From an uncultured Sediminibacterium sp. (GTDB lineage Bacteria > Bacteroidota > Bacteroidia > Chitinophagales > Chitinophagaceae): a DNA stretch of 15,121 nt. This document shows positions 5,637-14,105 of this stretch, piece after piece. The notes beneath the pieces are model-generated. The model did not search any database and had not been told where the DNA came from. It saw only the letters and a program-made list of their open reading frames with translations. Numbering within the stretch: position 1 is the first letter of the stretch; the number at the start of each line of letters is the position of its first letter. The translations under genes were made by a program, and so were the position numbers. The stretch lies in the NCBI GenBank assembly GCA_937907555.1, contig CALEST010000338.1, positions 1-15,121 on the forward strand, given 5' to 3'.

Positions 5637-7139
5637 ATGAGCTATAATTATCTTCCTTTAGACAGCAAACCACTGAATTTTCAGCAAATAAAACATTTAT
5701 TAGACTTTGATCAGCAGGTTTCTATCACTTTTGACGCTCATGAAAAAATTCTGGCCTGCAGAAACTTTGTAGATGAAAAAATGAAGGACTCCGGATCAAA
5801 ATATTACGGGGTCAACACCGGTTTTGGATACCTGCAGAATGTACAAATCAATAACGATCAGATAGAACAGCTTCAATACAACCTGATTGTATCACACGCT
5901 TGCGGGTTGGGCGAGGAGGTTCCGGAACCCATTGTGAAACTGATGATGATGCTCAAAATAAAACAGTTGAGCTATGGATACAGCGGGGTACATATCAATA
6001 CAGTTATTCGTTTGATGGATATGTACAACCAGCAGATTTTTCCGGTAATTTATACACAGGGCTCATTAGGGGCTTCAGGAGACCTGGCACCCTTGAGCCA
6101 TATGAGTCTGCCTTTACTGGGATTGGGTGAAGTGAATTTCAAAGGGAGTAGAATGCCTGCAACGGAAGCTCTTGGATTGATGAACTGGGAGCCGATTCAC
6201 TTGCAAAGTAAAGAAGGACTGGCACTGATTAATGGAACCCAGTTCATGAACGCCTATGGCTTGTATTGCTTAAAAAAAGCTGAGCATTTATTGAAAATGG
6301 CCGACCTGATTGCAGCACTGTCCATAGATGCATTTGATTGCGTTATGGAACCCTTTCACGAAGCCATTCATGCGATTAGAGGCCATCAGGGTCAAATAAA
6401 AACTGCGCAGCAAATTAGAAAATACTTAGTAGGAAGCACGATATCGCAGCAAACCAAATCTCAGGTTCAAGATCCTTATTCATTCCGTTGTATTCCGCAA
6501 GTACACGGGGCTAGTAAAGATGCATTCAAACATATTCTTGCCGTATTTATGCAAGAAGTGAATTCTGTTACAGACAATCCAAACGTATTTCCCGATCTCG
6601 ACCTAATTTTAAGCGGGGGTAATTTTCACGGACAACCTCTGGCCATCAATCTAGACTATTTATGCATTGCCATGAGTGAAATTGCCAGTATTTCAGAAAG
6701 AAGAACCTATCAATTAATTTCCGGCCAGCGGAACCTGCCACTGTTTTTAGTAAAGAATGCAGGATTGAATTCAGGGTTTATGATCCCCCAATACACTGCT
6801 GCTGGTATTGTAAGCGAAAACAAGCAACTGTGTACCCCTTCGTCCGTCGATAGTATTTCCAGTTCCAATAACCAGGAAGACCATGTTAGCATGGGGGCCA
6901 ATGCGGCCACAAAATGCTACCGTTTGCTGCAAAATGTAGAAAAAGTATTGGGCATAGAGTTAATGACAGCAGCACAGGCACTGGATTTCAGAAGACCCGC
7001 TTGCAGTTCTCCTATACTTGAATCTATTATAAAAGAATTCAGACAAATTGTGCCTTTTAATGATGCAGACAGAATTTTGCATACAGACATGGTAAATTCA
7101 ATTAATTTTATCGCCCGATACGAAACCGGGAAACTCTAG
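5637..7139 (+). CDS. hutH: Histidine ammonia-lyase
   Basis: This cytosolic enzyme deaminates L-histidine to trans-urocanate and ammonia, the first step of histidine breakdown. The 500-residue length fits. The Ala146-Ser147-Gly148 triad in GASGDLAPLSH forms the MIO electrophile. Also present are Tyr57 (YGVNTGFG), Ser86-His87 (NLIVSHACG), Tyr281 and Arg284 (DPYSFRC), and Glu414 in NQEDHVSMG. The SH pair and the QEDH glutamate are typical of histidine lyases rather than phenylalanine/tyrosine lyases. I start at ATG 5637 (MSYNYLPL) because upstream sequence has no family match. It is followed 3 bp later by a small secreted-protein gene and then glnS; other hut genes are not in the window. Confidence 0.93.
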   Translation: MSYNYLPLDSKPLNFQQIKHLLDFDQQVSITFDAHEKILACRNFVDEKMKDSGSKYYGVNTGFGYLQNVQINNDQIEQLQYNLIVSHACGLGEEVPEPIVKLMMMLKIKQLSYGYSGVHINTVIRLMDMYNQQIFPVIYTQGSLGASGDLAPLSHMSLPLLGLGEVNFKGSRMPATEALGLMNWEPIHLQSKEGLALINGTQFMNAYGLYCLKKAEHLLKMADLIAALSIDAFDCVMEPFHEAIHAIRGHQGQIKTAQQIRKYLVGSTISQQTKSQVQDPYSFRCIPQVHGASKDAFKHILAVFMQEVNSVTDNPNVFPDLDLILSGGNFHGQPLAINLDYLCIAMSEIASISERRTYQLISGQRNLPLFLVKNAGLNSGFMIPQYTAAGIVSENKQLCTPSSVDSISSSNNQEDHVSMGANAATKCYRLLQNVEKVLGIELMTAAQALDFRRPACSSPILESIIKEFRQIVPFNDADRILHTDMVNSINFIARYETGKL

Positions 7140-7142
7140 ATT

Positions 7143-7664
7143 ATGAAAAAATTGATACTTGCATTCGTCGTTTTTGCCTCAGTGCAAATTGCGAATGGAC
7201 AAAATGTTCCTCAAAAATTATCTGAAAAAGTAACCGTTGTATTCCCTACAAAACCGGCAGAAAGATCAGCCAATGGTGCTACCATTTTTTTTGCAACAGA
7301 TAAGGACAGCACAAAATCTTACGGTGCTTTGGTATTTGATTTAAGTGCCATGGGTTTAATGGGAGATCCCATTGAAATGATGGGTGATGGATTTTGGGAA
7401 CAACTAAAAGCAGGCATGTCCAGTCAGATGGCTGGGGCAAATATCAATAAAGACATGATCACCAAATTCAAGGACAAGAACAGTCTTTATATTGAAATTG
7501 ACGGAGCGAACTCCTCAGATGAGAACTTAAAAGGGAAAAAAGCTTTTGGTTATATTTTCTTTATGGGGCCTGTTTTACATCAGGTATTGTATTACTCCAG
7601 TAACAAGGAAGCCAAAGCAGCTGATGCGCAGGCTTTTTTCGATAGTGTTGAAATAGGAAAATAA
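7143..7664 (+). CDS. Small secreted protein of unknown function
   Basis: A 173-residue protein with a clear signal peptide (MKKLILAFVVFASVQIANG, cleavage before QNVPQ). The mature part alternates short strands and helices (VTVVFPTKPAE, GATIFFATDKD, SYGALVFDLSAMG, GYIFFMGPVLHQVLYYSS) and ends in a helix plus FFDSVEI, a layout seen in small periplasmic proteins of Bacteroidota. No catalytic motif and no lipobox are visible. It begins 3 bp after hutH and ends 17 bp before glnS, so it is very probably cotranscribed with both. I do not recognise a named family. Confidence 0.82.
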   Translation: MKKLILAFVVFASVQIANGQNVPQKLSEKVTVVFPTKPAERSANGATIFFATDKDSTKSYGALVFDLSAMGLMGDPIEMMGDGFWEQLKAGMSSQMAGANINKDMITKFKDKNSLYIEIDGANSSDENLKGKKAFGYIFFMGPVLHQVLYYSSNKEAKAADAQAFFDSVEIGK

Positions 7665-7681
7665 TTAAGAAAAAATACGGA

Positions 7682-9346
7682 ATGAGCAGCGAAGAGAAGA
7701 GTTTGAATTTTATTGAAGAAATTATTGAAGCGGATTTAGCCAGCGGAAAACACCAATCAATTACTACCCGTTTCCCGCCAGAGCCAAACGGATACCTGCA
7801 TATTGGACATGCGAAGAGCATTGTACTAAATTTTGGTCTTGCACTTAAATATGGTGGTAGCACCAATTTAAGATTCGACGATACCAATCCCGTTACAGAA
7901 GATACAGAATATGTGGAGAGCATAAAGAATGATGTAAAGTGGCTAGGATTTAACTGGGCGCTTGAACTATATGCTTCCGACTATTTTGATCAACTCTATG
8001 CAATGGCATTGCAGCTGATTGATAAAGGACTTGCTTATGTAGACGATAGTACGAGTGAAGAAATTGCTGCGCAAAAAGGTACACCTACAACACCGGGAAT
8101 CAGAAATATATATGCTGAAAGAACACCCGCTGAAAACAGGACTTTGTTCGAAGCCATGAAAGCCGGAGAATTTCCGGATGGAGCAAAAGTATTGAGAGCG
8201 AAAATTGACATGGAATCTCCCAATATGTTGCTCAGAGATCCTATTATTTATAGAATTAAACATGCAAAGCATCACAGAACCGGAGACAAATGGTGCATTT
8301 ACCCCATGTACGATTTTGCACATGGACAAAGTGATTCCATTGAAAAAATAACACATTCCATTTGCACATTGGAATTTGTTCCGCATCGTCCTTTGTATGA
8401 TTGGTGTATTGAAAATTTAAATACATTCCCTTCCAAACAATATGAATTTGCGCGTTTAAACATGACTTATACGGTCATGAGCAAGAGAAAATTATTGCAA
8501 CTGGTAAATGAAAAAATAGTACATGGCTGGGACGACCCGCGCATGAGTACCATCAGCGGGATGAGAAGAAGAGGATATCCTGCAGCAGCCATTCGTGAGT
8601 TCTGTGACAGAATAGGAGTTGCTAAAAGAGACAACCTGATTGATGTGGGTTTGCTGGAGTTTTGTGTCAGGGAAGAACTCAACAAAACTGCATTAAGAAG
8701 AATGGTGGTTTTTGATCCCATTAAAGTAATCATTACCAACTATACTCAGGCGTCTGAAGCATTAACCAGTGAAAACAACCCGGAAAATCCCAATGGTGGC
8801 GTAAGAACAGTTCCGTTCAGTAAAGAATTATGGATTGAGCGCGAAGATTTCATGGAAAATCCACCAAAGAAATATTTCAGACTGGCACCCGGTCAGATGG
8901 TTCGACTAAAAAGTGCCTATATTATCAAATGCGAGGAGGTTATTAAAGATGATCAGGGAAATATAATGGCGCTTCATTGCACATATATACCAGAGAGTAA
9001 AAGTGGATCAGACAGTTCTGGCATACACGTAAAAGGAACCCTGCATTGGGTTAGCGCAGCACATGCCATCCAGGCGGAAGTTAGATTATACGACCGCTTG
9101 TTTAAAGTGGAAGATGTGGCTAATGCTGAAGGCGATTTCAAAGACCATATAAATCCGGATTCCCTGCAAATTATTTCAGGTGCTTATGCAGAGCCCGCTT
9201 TGGCAGATGACCCTTCAGAACAAGCATTTCAGTTTTTAAGAAAGGGATATTTTGTACAGGACCCTGATAGCAGTAAATCCAAACTGGTCTTTAACAGAAC
9301 GGTTACGCTAAAAGATGCCTGGGCTAAAGAAGTAAAAAAAGGGTAA
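7682..9346 (+). CDS. glnS: Glutaminyl-tRNA synthetase
   Basis: A class I aminoacyl-tRNA synthetase that charges tRNA-Gln with glutamine using ATP in the cytosol. At 554 residues it matches the bacterial enzyme. The HIGH motif is at residues 40-43 in FPPEPNGYLHIGHAK, and the KMSKS loop appears as VMSKR at 265-269. YDFAHGQSDSIEKITHSICTLEF and the YEFARLNMTYTVMSKRKL stretch are typical of GlnRS. A two-barrel anticodon-binding domain fills the C-terminal 200 residues (RVYDRLF-like RLYDRLFKVEDV). It is the third gene of the hutH cluster. The PEPNG form separates it from most GluRS. Confidence 0.97.
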   Translation: MSSEEKSLNFIEEIIEADLASGKHQSITTRFPPEPNGYLHIGHAKSIVLNFGLALKYGGSTNLRFDDTNPVTEDTEYVESIKNDVKWLGFNWALELYASDYFDQLYAMALQLIDKGLAYVDDSTSEEIAAQKGTPTTPGIRNIYAERTPAENRTLFEAMKAGEFPDGAKVLRAKIDMESPNMLLRDPIIYRIKHAKHHRTGDKWCIYPMYDFAHGQSDSIEKITHSICTLEFVPHRPLYDWCIENLNTFPSKQYEFARLNMTYTVMSKRKLLQLVNEKIVHGWDDPRMSTISGMRRRGYPAAAIREFCDRIGVAKRDNLIDVGLLEFCVREELNKTALRRMVVFDPIKVIITNYTQASEALTSENNPENPNGGVRTVPFSKELWIEREDFMENPPKKYFRLAPGQMVRLKSAYIIKCEEVIKDDQGNIMALHCTYIPESKSGSDSSGIHVKGTLHWVSAAHAIQAEVRLYDRLFKVEDVANAEGDFKDHINPDSLQIISGAYAEPALADDPSEQAFQFLRKGYFVQDPDSSKSKLVFNRTVTLKDAWAKEVKKG

Positions 9347-9417
9347 ATAGCATTTAAATTAACATTTCAGAATGCAATAGTTTCAGCGGGAATATTCATT
9401 TTTGATTAAAAATCAAT

Positions 9418-10074
9418 ATGAAAAAAACACTGCTTCTAACATTCTCATTCTTTTTATTTAGTGGATTACTAAAAGCGCAATTTGGTTCTATAAATCAGCA
9501 ATTAATCAATGGCTCAATTATATTAAGTCCCAATTCAAGCAAAAGCCAACCCAATTTTACCAATCAACAGAACAATCTTTTTTTGGGTCTTGGTTTTGGC
9601 TATGGCCGTTTTAACAAAAAGAATATTTTAACTTTTTTTAGTCTGGGGTATAATTACAGTAACTTCAAAAATCTCAACAACAATCAAGAAGTATCAAATG
9701 TGGGTAATGGGTTTAATGTAGGATATCGGCAAGTCCGCTTTAAAGAACTTGCCAAAAAACTCTTTATAGGACTAAGTTTCGGAGGCGGTTTCAACATTCA
9801 AACCAATACCCAGAAATTGGTGTCCAACCCATTAAGAACCAATTCTTATGGAATGAACCTGGGTATTGCTCCGGTTCTTAGCTATCAAATAACTGAAAGA
9901 TTGGTGGTTAATTTACAACCCAACACTAGTTTTGCGGATATAAATTACTCATACAGTTCAACAAAAGACAATACGGGTGTCCTCTCAAAAACCAGTGGTG
10001 TAAATTTCAGTGCAGGGTTCTTTAATGCACCGCTAAACAATCTGAGTTTTGGTATAAACTATTTGCTGAAATAA
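9418..10074 (+). CDS. Secreted protein, probably a small outer-membrane beta-barrel
   Basis: A 218-residue protein with a signal peptide (MKKTLLLTFSFFLFSGLLKA, cleavage before QFGS). After a Gln/Asn/Ser-rich linker the rest is a series of amphipathic strands with glycine and aromatic residues (LFLGLGFGYGRF, LTFFSLGYNYSNF, LFIGLSFGGGFNI, LSFGINYLLK), as expected of an 8-strand or so outer-membrane barrel. There is no lipobox and no known motif. It is 71 bp downstream of glnS and may be separately expressed; only a poor promoter-like CATTTTTG precedes it. Function is unknown. Confidence 0.75.
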   Translation: MKKTLLLTFSFFLFSGLLKAQFGSINQQLINGSIILSPNSSKSQPNFTNQQNNLFLGLGFGYGRFNKKNILTFFSLGYNYSNFKNLNNNQEVSNVGNGFNVGYRQVRFKELAKKLFIGLSFGGGFNIQTNTQKLVSNPLRTNSYGMNLGIAPVLSYQITERLVVNLQPNTSFADINYSYSSTKDNTGVLSKTSGVNFSAGFFNAPLNNLSFGINYLLK

Positions 10075-10087
10075 AAGGCAAATAACA

Positions 10088-10309
10088 CTAATAGTATTTC
10101 AAAGGATTTCGCTTAGCTGCAAAAACATAGTTTTTGATGTTTTTCCAGAATGCTAGAATCATGTACAAAATAATAGGGGAGCCCATCGTCAGAAAGGAGA
10201 TATAAATAAACCACATTCTGATTCTGGTGGATGCAATGCCCAGCTTTTCACCTATAGAAGAACAAACTCCAAAAGCCTGCAGTTCCAGGAATTCTCTGAT
10301 TTTATCCAT
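10088..10309 (-). CDS. Short PspC-domain membrane protein
   Basis: A 73-residue protein made of a single PspC domain: amphipathic N-terminus (MDKIREFLELQAFGVCSSIG), the conserved EKLGIASTRIRMWFIY segment and a membrane helix (ISFLTMGSPIILYMILAFW), then a basic tail. In enterobacteria PspC senses envelope stress with PspB; short stand-alone PspC proteins are common in Bacteroidota and their role is not settled. The start at 10309 is chosen because the domain begins there; in-frame upstream residues up to 10357 look unrelated. It is transcribed away from aconitase. Confidence 0.82.
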   Translation of the reverse strand: MDKIREFLELQAFGVCSSIGEKLGIASTRIRMWFIYISFLTMGSPIILYMILAFWKNIKNYVFAAKRNPLKYY

Positions 10310-10364
10310 TGTAATCCATTTTTTTACCATAATTGAAATTACGTACAAAATTATCATTTCCTTG

Positions 10365-10372
10365 CAAATTTA
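10365..10372 (-). promoter_or_regulatory. Possible -7 element of the PspC gene
   Basis: The minus strand reads TAAATTTG from 10372 to 10365, a perfect TAnnTTTG. No good TTG is seen about 20 bp upstream, so the promoter is only partial. A leader of about 50 bases would precede the ATG at 10309. Confidence 0.35.
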
Positions 10373-10382
10373 TTCGCATTCC

Positions 10383-10416
10383 TTTGATAGCCTACAGCTG
10401 AAATGATGTAAATTTG
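10383..10416 (+). promoter_or_regulatory. Promoter of aconitase
   Basis: TTTG (10383-10386) and TAAATTTG (10409-10416), 22 bp apart, match the Bacteroidota -33/-7 consensus exactly at the -7 box. Transcription would begin near 10424, about 35 bases before the ATG at 10459. This supports the shorter start, since an earlier in-frame start at 10414 would fall inside the -7 box. Confidence 0.65.
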
Positions 10417-10458
10417 CGAGGCTTAGAAATAGATTCATCTCATAAAAAACATCACTTT

Positions 10459-12729
10459 ATGGCTTTTGACATAGACATGATCAAAAAAGTGTACGCAGAA
10501 ATGCCTGCCAAAGTAGATAATGCAAGAAAAACCTTAGGCAGACCACTTACCTTGTCCGAAAAAATTCTTTTTGCCCATTTACATGCAGATCAGCAACTGA
10601 GTAATTTTGAAAGGGGTAAAAGTTATGTAGATTTTGCCCCTGATCGTGTGGCAATGCAGGATGCAACCGCACAGATGGCTTTGTTGCAATTCATGCAGGC
10701 CGGACGTCCAAAAGCTGCCGTACCTTCTACGGTGCATTGTGACCACTTAATCACTGCTAGAAACGAAGCCAAAAAAGACCTTGAAGTAGCAAATGCAGAA
10801 AGTAAGGAAGTATATGATTTCCTGGCTTCTGTGTCTAACAAATATGGAATTGGCTTTTGGAAACCAGGAGCGGGTATTATTCATCAGGTTGTATTGGAAA
10901 ACTATGCATTCCCAGGTGGTATGATGATTGGAACCGACTCACATACAGTAAATGCAGGTGGATTAGGCATGGTTGCTGTAGGTGTGGGTGGCGCAGATGC
11001 CTGTGATGTAATGGCAGGATTGCCATGGGAATTGAAATGGCCTAAACTAATCGGCATTAAACTTACCGGTAAATTAAGCGGTTGGACTGCTCCCAAAGAC
11101 GTTATTTTAAAAGTAGCCGGTATCTTAACCGTAAAAGGTGGAACGGGTGCTATTGTGGAATATTTTGGTGAAGGTGCTGCAGCCATGAGCTGTACCGGCA
11201 AAGGTACCATTTGTAATATGGGAGCCGAAATTGGTGCCACTACTTCAACATTCGGATACGATGAAAGCATGAGCCGTTACTTGAAAGCGACCGGAAGAGA
11301 AGAAGTGGCGCAAATGGCGGATGGCGTAAAAGCTTATTTGAATGCTGACCCTGAAGTTTATGCAGAACCAGAAAAGTATTTTGATCAGGTTATTGAAATC
11401 AATTTAAGCGAATTAGAACCCCATTTAAACGGGCCTTTCACTCCGGATTTGGCAACGCCTATTTCCAAGATGAAAGAAATGGCAGCAGCCAATGGCTGGC
11501 CTACGAAAGTGGAAGTGGGTTTAATTGGTAGTTGTACGAACAGCTCCTACGAAGATATCAGCAGAGCAGTAAGTCTTGCCAAGCAGGTTGCTGAAAAAGG
11601 ATTAACACCCAAAGCACAATATACCATTACCCCTGGTAGTGAACAAGTACGTTTCACGATTGAGCGTGATGGATTCCTTGAAGTATTTGATAAAATTGGG
11701 GCTATTGTTTTTGCCAATGCTTGTGGTCCTTGTATTGGTATGTGGGATAGAATGGGAGCAGAGAAGCAAGAGCGCAATACCATTGTACACAGCTTCAACA
11801 GGAACTTCGCCAAGCGTGCGGATGGTAACCCTAACACACTAGCCTTTGTTGCAAGCCCTGAATTGGTAACAGCTTTAGCCATTGCGGGTGACTTAACTTT
11901 CAACCCAATCACCGATACTTTAACCAATGATAAGGGAGAGCAGGTAAAATTAGATGAACCAACAGGTATGGAATTACCTGCAAAGGGTTTTGCAGTTGAA
12001 GATGCCGGATATCAGGCACCAGCAGAAGATGGAAGCAAGGTAAATGTACAGGTAGATCCTGCCAGCAAACGTTTACAATTGCTTGATCCATTTGCGGCTT
12101 GGGAAGGGACAGATTTGAAGGGATTAAAACTGTTGATTAAGGCGAAAGGTAAATGTACAACCGACCATATTTCTATGGCAGGTCCATGGTTAAAATTCCG
12201 TGGACACTTAGACAATATTTCCAATAATATGTTGATTGGTGCGGTGAACTTCTTCAATGAAAAAACAGACAATGTAAAAAACCAATTGACTGGTGAATAC
12301 GGCCCTGTTCCTGCTACACAAAGAGCATACAAAGCTGCCGGAATCGGTTCAATTGTAGTGGGCGATGAAAACTACGGAGAAGGCAGTTCCAGAGAACATG
12401 CAGCAATGGAACCTCGTCACTTAGGCGTTCGTGCCATTTTAGTTAAATCCTTTGCCCGTATTCACGAAACCAACCTGAAGAAGCAGGGTATGTTGGCATT
12501 AACCTTTAACGATAAAGCCGATTACGATAAAATCCAGGAAGACGATACCATCAGCATTGAGGGTCTTACTGAATTTGCTCCGGGCAAGTCTTTAACCGTT
12601 GTTTTACAACATAAGGATGGTTCAGTAGATTCTATCGTAGTAAACCATACTTACAATGCTCAACAAATTGAGTGGTTCAAAGCGGGCGGTGCATTGAATA
12701 TTATTCGCAAACAAGTAGCCGGCAACTAA
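10459..12729 (+). CDS. Aconitate hydratase (mitochondrial-type aconitase)
   Basis: This cytosolic TCA-cycle enzyme interconverts citrate and isocitrate through cis-aconitate using a [4Fe-4S] cluster. At 756 residues it fits the mitochondrial-type bacterial group. Cluster ligands are Cys359 in GSCTNSSYED and Cys422 and Cys425 in ACGPCIGMW. GTDSHTVNAGG supplies the Asp-His pair, and GEGSSREHAAMEPRHLG carries the catalytic serine (Ser644) and arginines in the swivelling C-terminal domain. The start at 10459 (MAFDIDMIKKVY) is chosen because upstream residues are unrelated and overlap the promoter. It is followed by a strong terminator, so it is probably a single-gene unit. Confidence 0.96.
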   Translation: MAFDIDMIKKVYAEMPAKVDNARKTLGRPLTLSEKILFAHLHADQQLSNFERGKSYVDFAPDRVAMQDATAQMALLQFMQAGRPKAAVPSTVHCDHLITARNEAKKDLEVANAESKEVYDFLASVSNKYGIGFWKPGAGIIHQVVLENYAFPGGMMIGTDSHTVNAGGLGMVAVGVGGADACDVMAGLPWELKWPKLIGIKLTGKLSGWTAPKDVILKVAGILTVKGGTGAIVEYFGEGAAAMSCTGKGTICNMGAEIGATTSTFGYDESMSRYLKATGREEVAQMADGVKAYLNADPEVYAEPEKYFDQVIEINLSELEPHLNGPFTPDLATPISKMKEMAAANGWPTKVEVGLIGSCTNSSYEDISRAVSLAKQVAEKGLTPKAQYTITPGSEQVRFTIERDGFLEVFDKIGAIVFANACGPCIGMWDRMGAEKQERNTIVHSFNRNFAKRADGNPNTLAFVASPELVTALAIAGDLTFNPITDTLTNDKGEQVKLDEPTGMELPAKGFAVEDAGYQAPAEDGSKVNVQVDPASKRLQLLDPFAAWEGTDLKGLKLLIKAKGKCTTDHISMAGPWLKFRGHLDNISNNMLIGAVNFFNEKTDNVKNQLTGEYGPVPATQRAYKAAGIGSIVVGDENYGEGSSREHAAMEPRHLGVRAILVKSFARIHETNLKKQGMLALTFNDKADYDKIQEDDTISIEGLTEFAPGKSLTVVLQHKDGSVDSIVVNHTYNAQQIEWFKAGGALNIIRKQVAGN

Positions 12730-12742
12730 TTCCGGAAAATAC

Positions 12743-13231
12743 ATGAGTCCCACTGAAATTCAGTGGGACTTTTTTATTCAATTATTATTTTGTGTTCTGA
12801 CCCGATCATTAATCATATTATACCTGATCATTTTTGGTTCTTATATTCTATGGACAAGACAGCCAGATTTTTTTGACGGAGAAAAATATCCGGCAACCAT
12901 TCAAATGGCTCAGGACTCTGCCAGTCGGCAAAACATTCCCATGGCATTGTATTCCATCGGCATTCATCAATATCGCGTTGAAGCCCATTATCCGATGATA
13001 ACTTATCAGCCAGGACAAAAAGTGACCGTGATTTTTGAATCGGCACATCCATCAAAAGCGAAAGTGTATCGGTTCTGGGGATACTGGATACTTTGGGAAG
13101 AATTAATCGGATCCATTGTAGCCCTTATTGCTTTGTTTCAGGTAGCTGTTTCTATTACCAATAACCCCAGTGCAGGATCTTTAAAAGAACAGTTGGCCTA
13201 TGAACCAGAGAAAAAGACCAAGTACAATTAA
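12743..13231 (+). CDS. Two-TM membrane protein, DUF3592-like
   Basis: A 162-residue protein with membrane helices at about 14-37 (LLFCVLTRSLIILYLIIFGSYILW) and 111-137 (GYWILWEELIGSIVALIALFQVAVSI). Between them is a strand-rich extracytoplasmic part (SIGIHQYRVEAHYPMITYQPGQKVTVIFESAHPSKAKVYRFWGYW), which has the pattern of DUF3592 proteins: a Y-rich strand, a 'pGqkV.v.y....P..a.vy' stretch and a closing helix. Function is unknown. The ATG at 12743 is the only conventional in-frame start before the first helix, yet it sits against the aconitase terminator. The true start may be a weak non-ATG codon downstream, or the gene may be expressed only by read-through. Confidence 0.65.
   Translation: MSPTEIQWDFFIQLLFCVLTRSLIILYLIIFGSYILWTRQPDFFDGEKYPATIQMAQDSASRQNIPMALYSIGIHQYRVEAHYPMITYQPGQKVTVIFESAHPSKAKVYRFWGYWILWEELIGSIVALIALFQVAVSITNNPSAGSLKEQLAYEPEKKTKYN
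12746..12776 (+). terminator. Intrinsic terminator of aconitase, inside the next gene's start
   Basis: A perfect inverted repeat, AGTCCCACTGAA / TTCAGTGGGACT (12746-12770, one central base, effectively an 11-bp stem with a 3-nt loop), runs straight into six T's. It lies 16 bp after the aconitase stop. It overlaps codons 2-10 of the following ORF, whose only ATG is at 12743. Confidence 0.88.
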
Positions 13232-13265
13232 TGCGAATGAATAACTTAGTTAAACAATTCAGATT

Positions 13266-14084
13266 ATGAAAAAAGGACTTTATTTTCTAACCGCTTTATT
13301 GGGCATCATAGGATTTGCCTGTAATTCTCACCCTTACAAATCCACCAATAAAGTATATAAAAAACAAGTTAAAAACTATCTCGGAAAAATTGGAGCGATC
13401 CCTCCCGTGAGCCTTTTATCAGATACCATACCTCCGTCGCCTTATTGGGTAGGTACCACCAATTTTGGAATCCGAAAACCCAGCTATGTAATTATCCATC
13501 ACACTGCCCAGCATTCCACAGAACAAACCTTAAAAACATTCACTCTTCCCAGAACGGCGGTAAGCGCGCATTATGTAATAGGTAGCGATGGTAAAGTGTA
13601 CCAGATGTTGAATGATTATTTTAGAGGTCAGCACGCAGGTGTTAGCAGATGGGGTAATCAATTAGACATGAACTCTGCATCTATTGGGATAGAACTGGAC
13701 AACAATGGATTTGAGTATTTTGAAGAAGCACAAATAAACAGCCTGTTGGTTGTTCTGGGGAAACTAAAAAAAGACTATGCAATTCCGACCGCCAATTTTA
13801 TTGGACATGGTGATATAGCACCTACTCGTAAAAATGATCCTAACTGGAGATTTCCCTGGAAGTTGCTGGCAGAAAAGGGGTTCGGCTATTGGTACGATGA
13901 GAAAAGAGATTCTGTCCCAAGTAATTTTGATCATATAACTGGCCTGAGAATTGTAGGATATGATATAAAAGATACCAGTGCAGCCATTGTGGCATTTAAA
14001 AGACATTTTTTACAAGATACAACCAGAGGCATGTCACCATTGGGTAGAGAAATTTTATTCAACCTTCATAAAAAATATTTTTAA
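13266..14084 (+). CDS. N-acetylmuramoyl-L-alanine amidase, Amidase_2 (AmpD-like), probable lipoprotein
   Basis: A 272-residue envelope protein that cleaves the bond between muramic acid and the stem peptide in peptidoglycan or its fragments. A lipoprotein-like signal ends IGFAC with Cys19; the lipobox is imperfect (G at -3). The Amidase_2 domain spans about residues 60-200. Zinc ligands are probably His78 or His79 (VIIHHTA), His181 and Asp191 in GHGDIAPTRKNDP, with Glu143 (SIGIELDN) and Lys189 as catalytic helpers. A C-terminal extension (about 205-272, GYDIKDTSAAIVAFKRHF and GMSPLGREILFNLHKKY) looks like a small peptidoglycan-binding helical module. A gene for a secreted papain-like protein follows after 21 bp. 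Confidence 0.92.
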   Translation: MKKGLYFLTALLGIIGFACNSHPYKSTNKVYKKQVKNYLGKIGAIPPVSLLSDTIPPSPYWVGTTNFGIRKPSYVIIHHTAQHSTEQTLKTFTLPRTAVSAHYVIGSDGKVYQMLNDYFRGQHAGVSRWGNQLDMNSASIGIELDNNGFEYFEEAQINSLLVVLGKLKKDYAIPTANFIGHGDIAPTRKNDPNWRFPWKLLAEKGFGYWYDEKRDSVPSNFDHITGLRIVGYDIKDTSAAIVAFKRHFLQDTTRGMSPLGREILFNLHKKYF

Positions 14085-14105
14085 GAATGTAAATTATCAT
14101 AAGCT

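Noticed and set aside
5637..7139. Tyrosine or phenylalanine ammonia-lyase
   Set aside because: The NQEDH motif with Glu414 and the Ser-His pair at 86-87 fit histidine lyases; characterised flavobacterial TAL differs at the matching QED site.
11547..11927. 126-residue minus-strand ORF inside aconitase
   Set aside because: Shadow of the aconitase coding frame; no start context or domain, and the plus-strand frame holds the Fe-S ligands.
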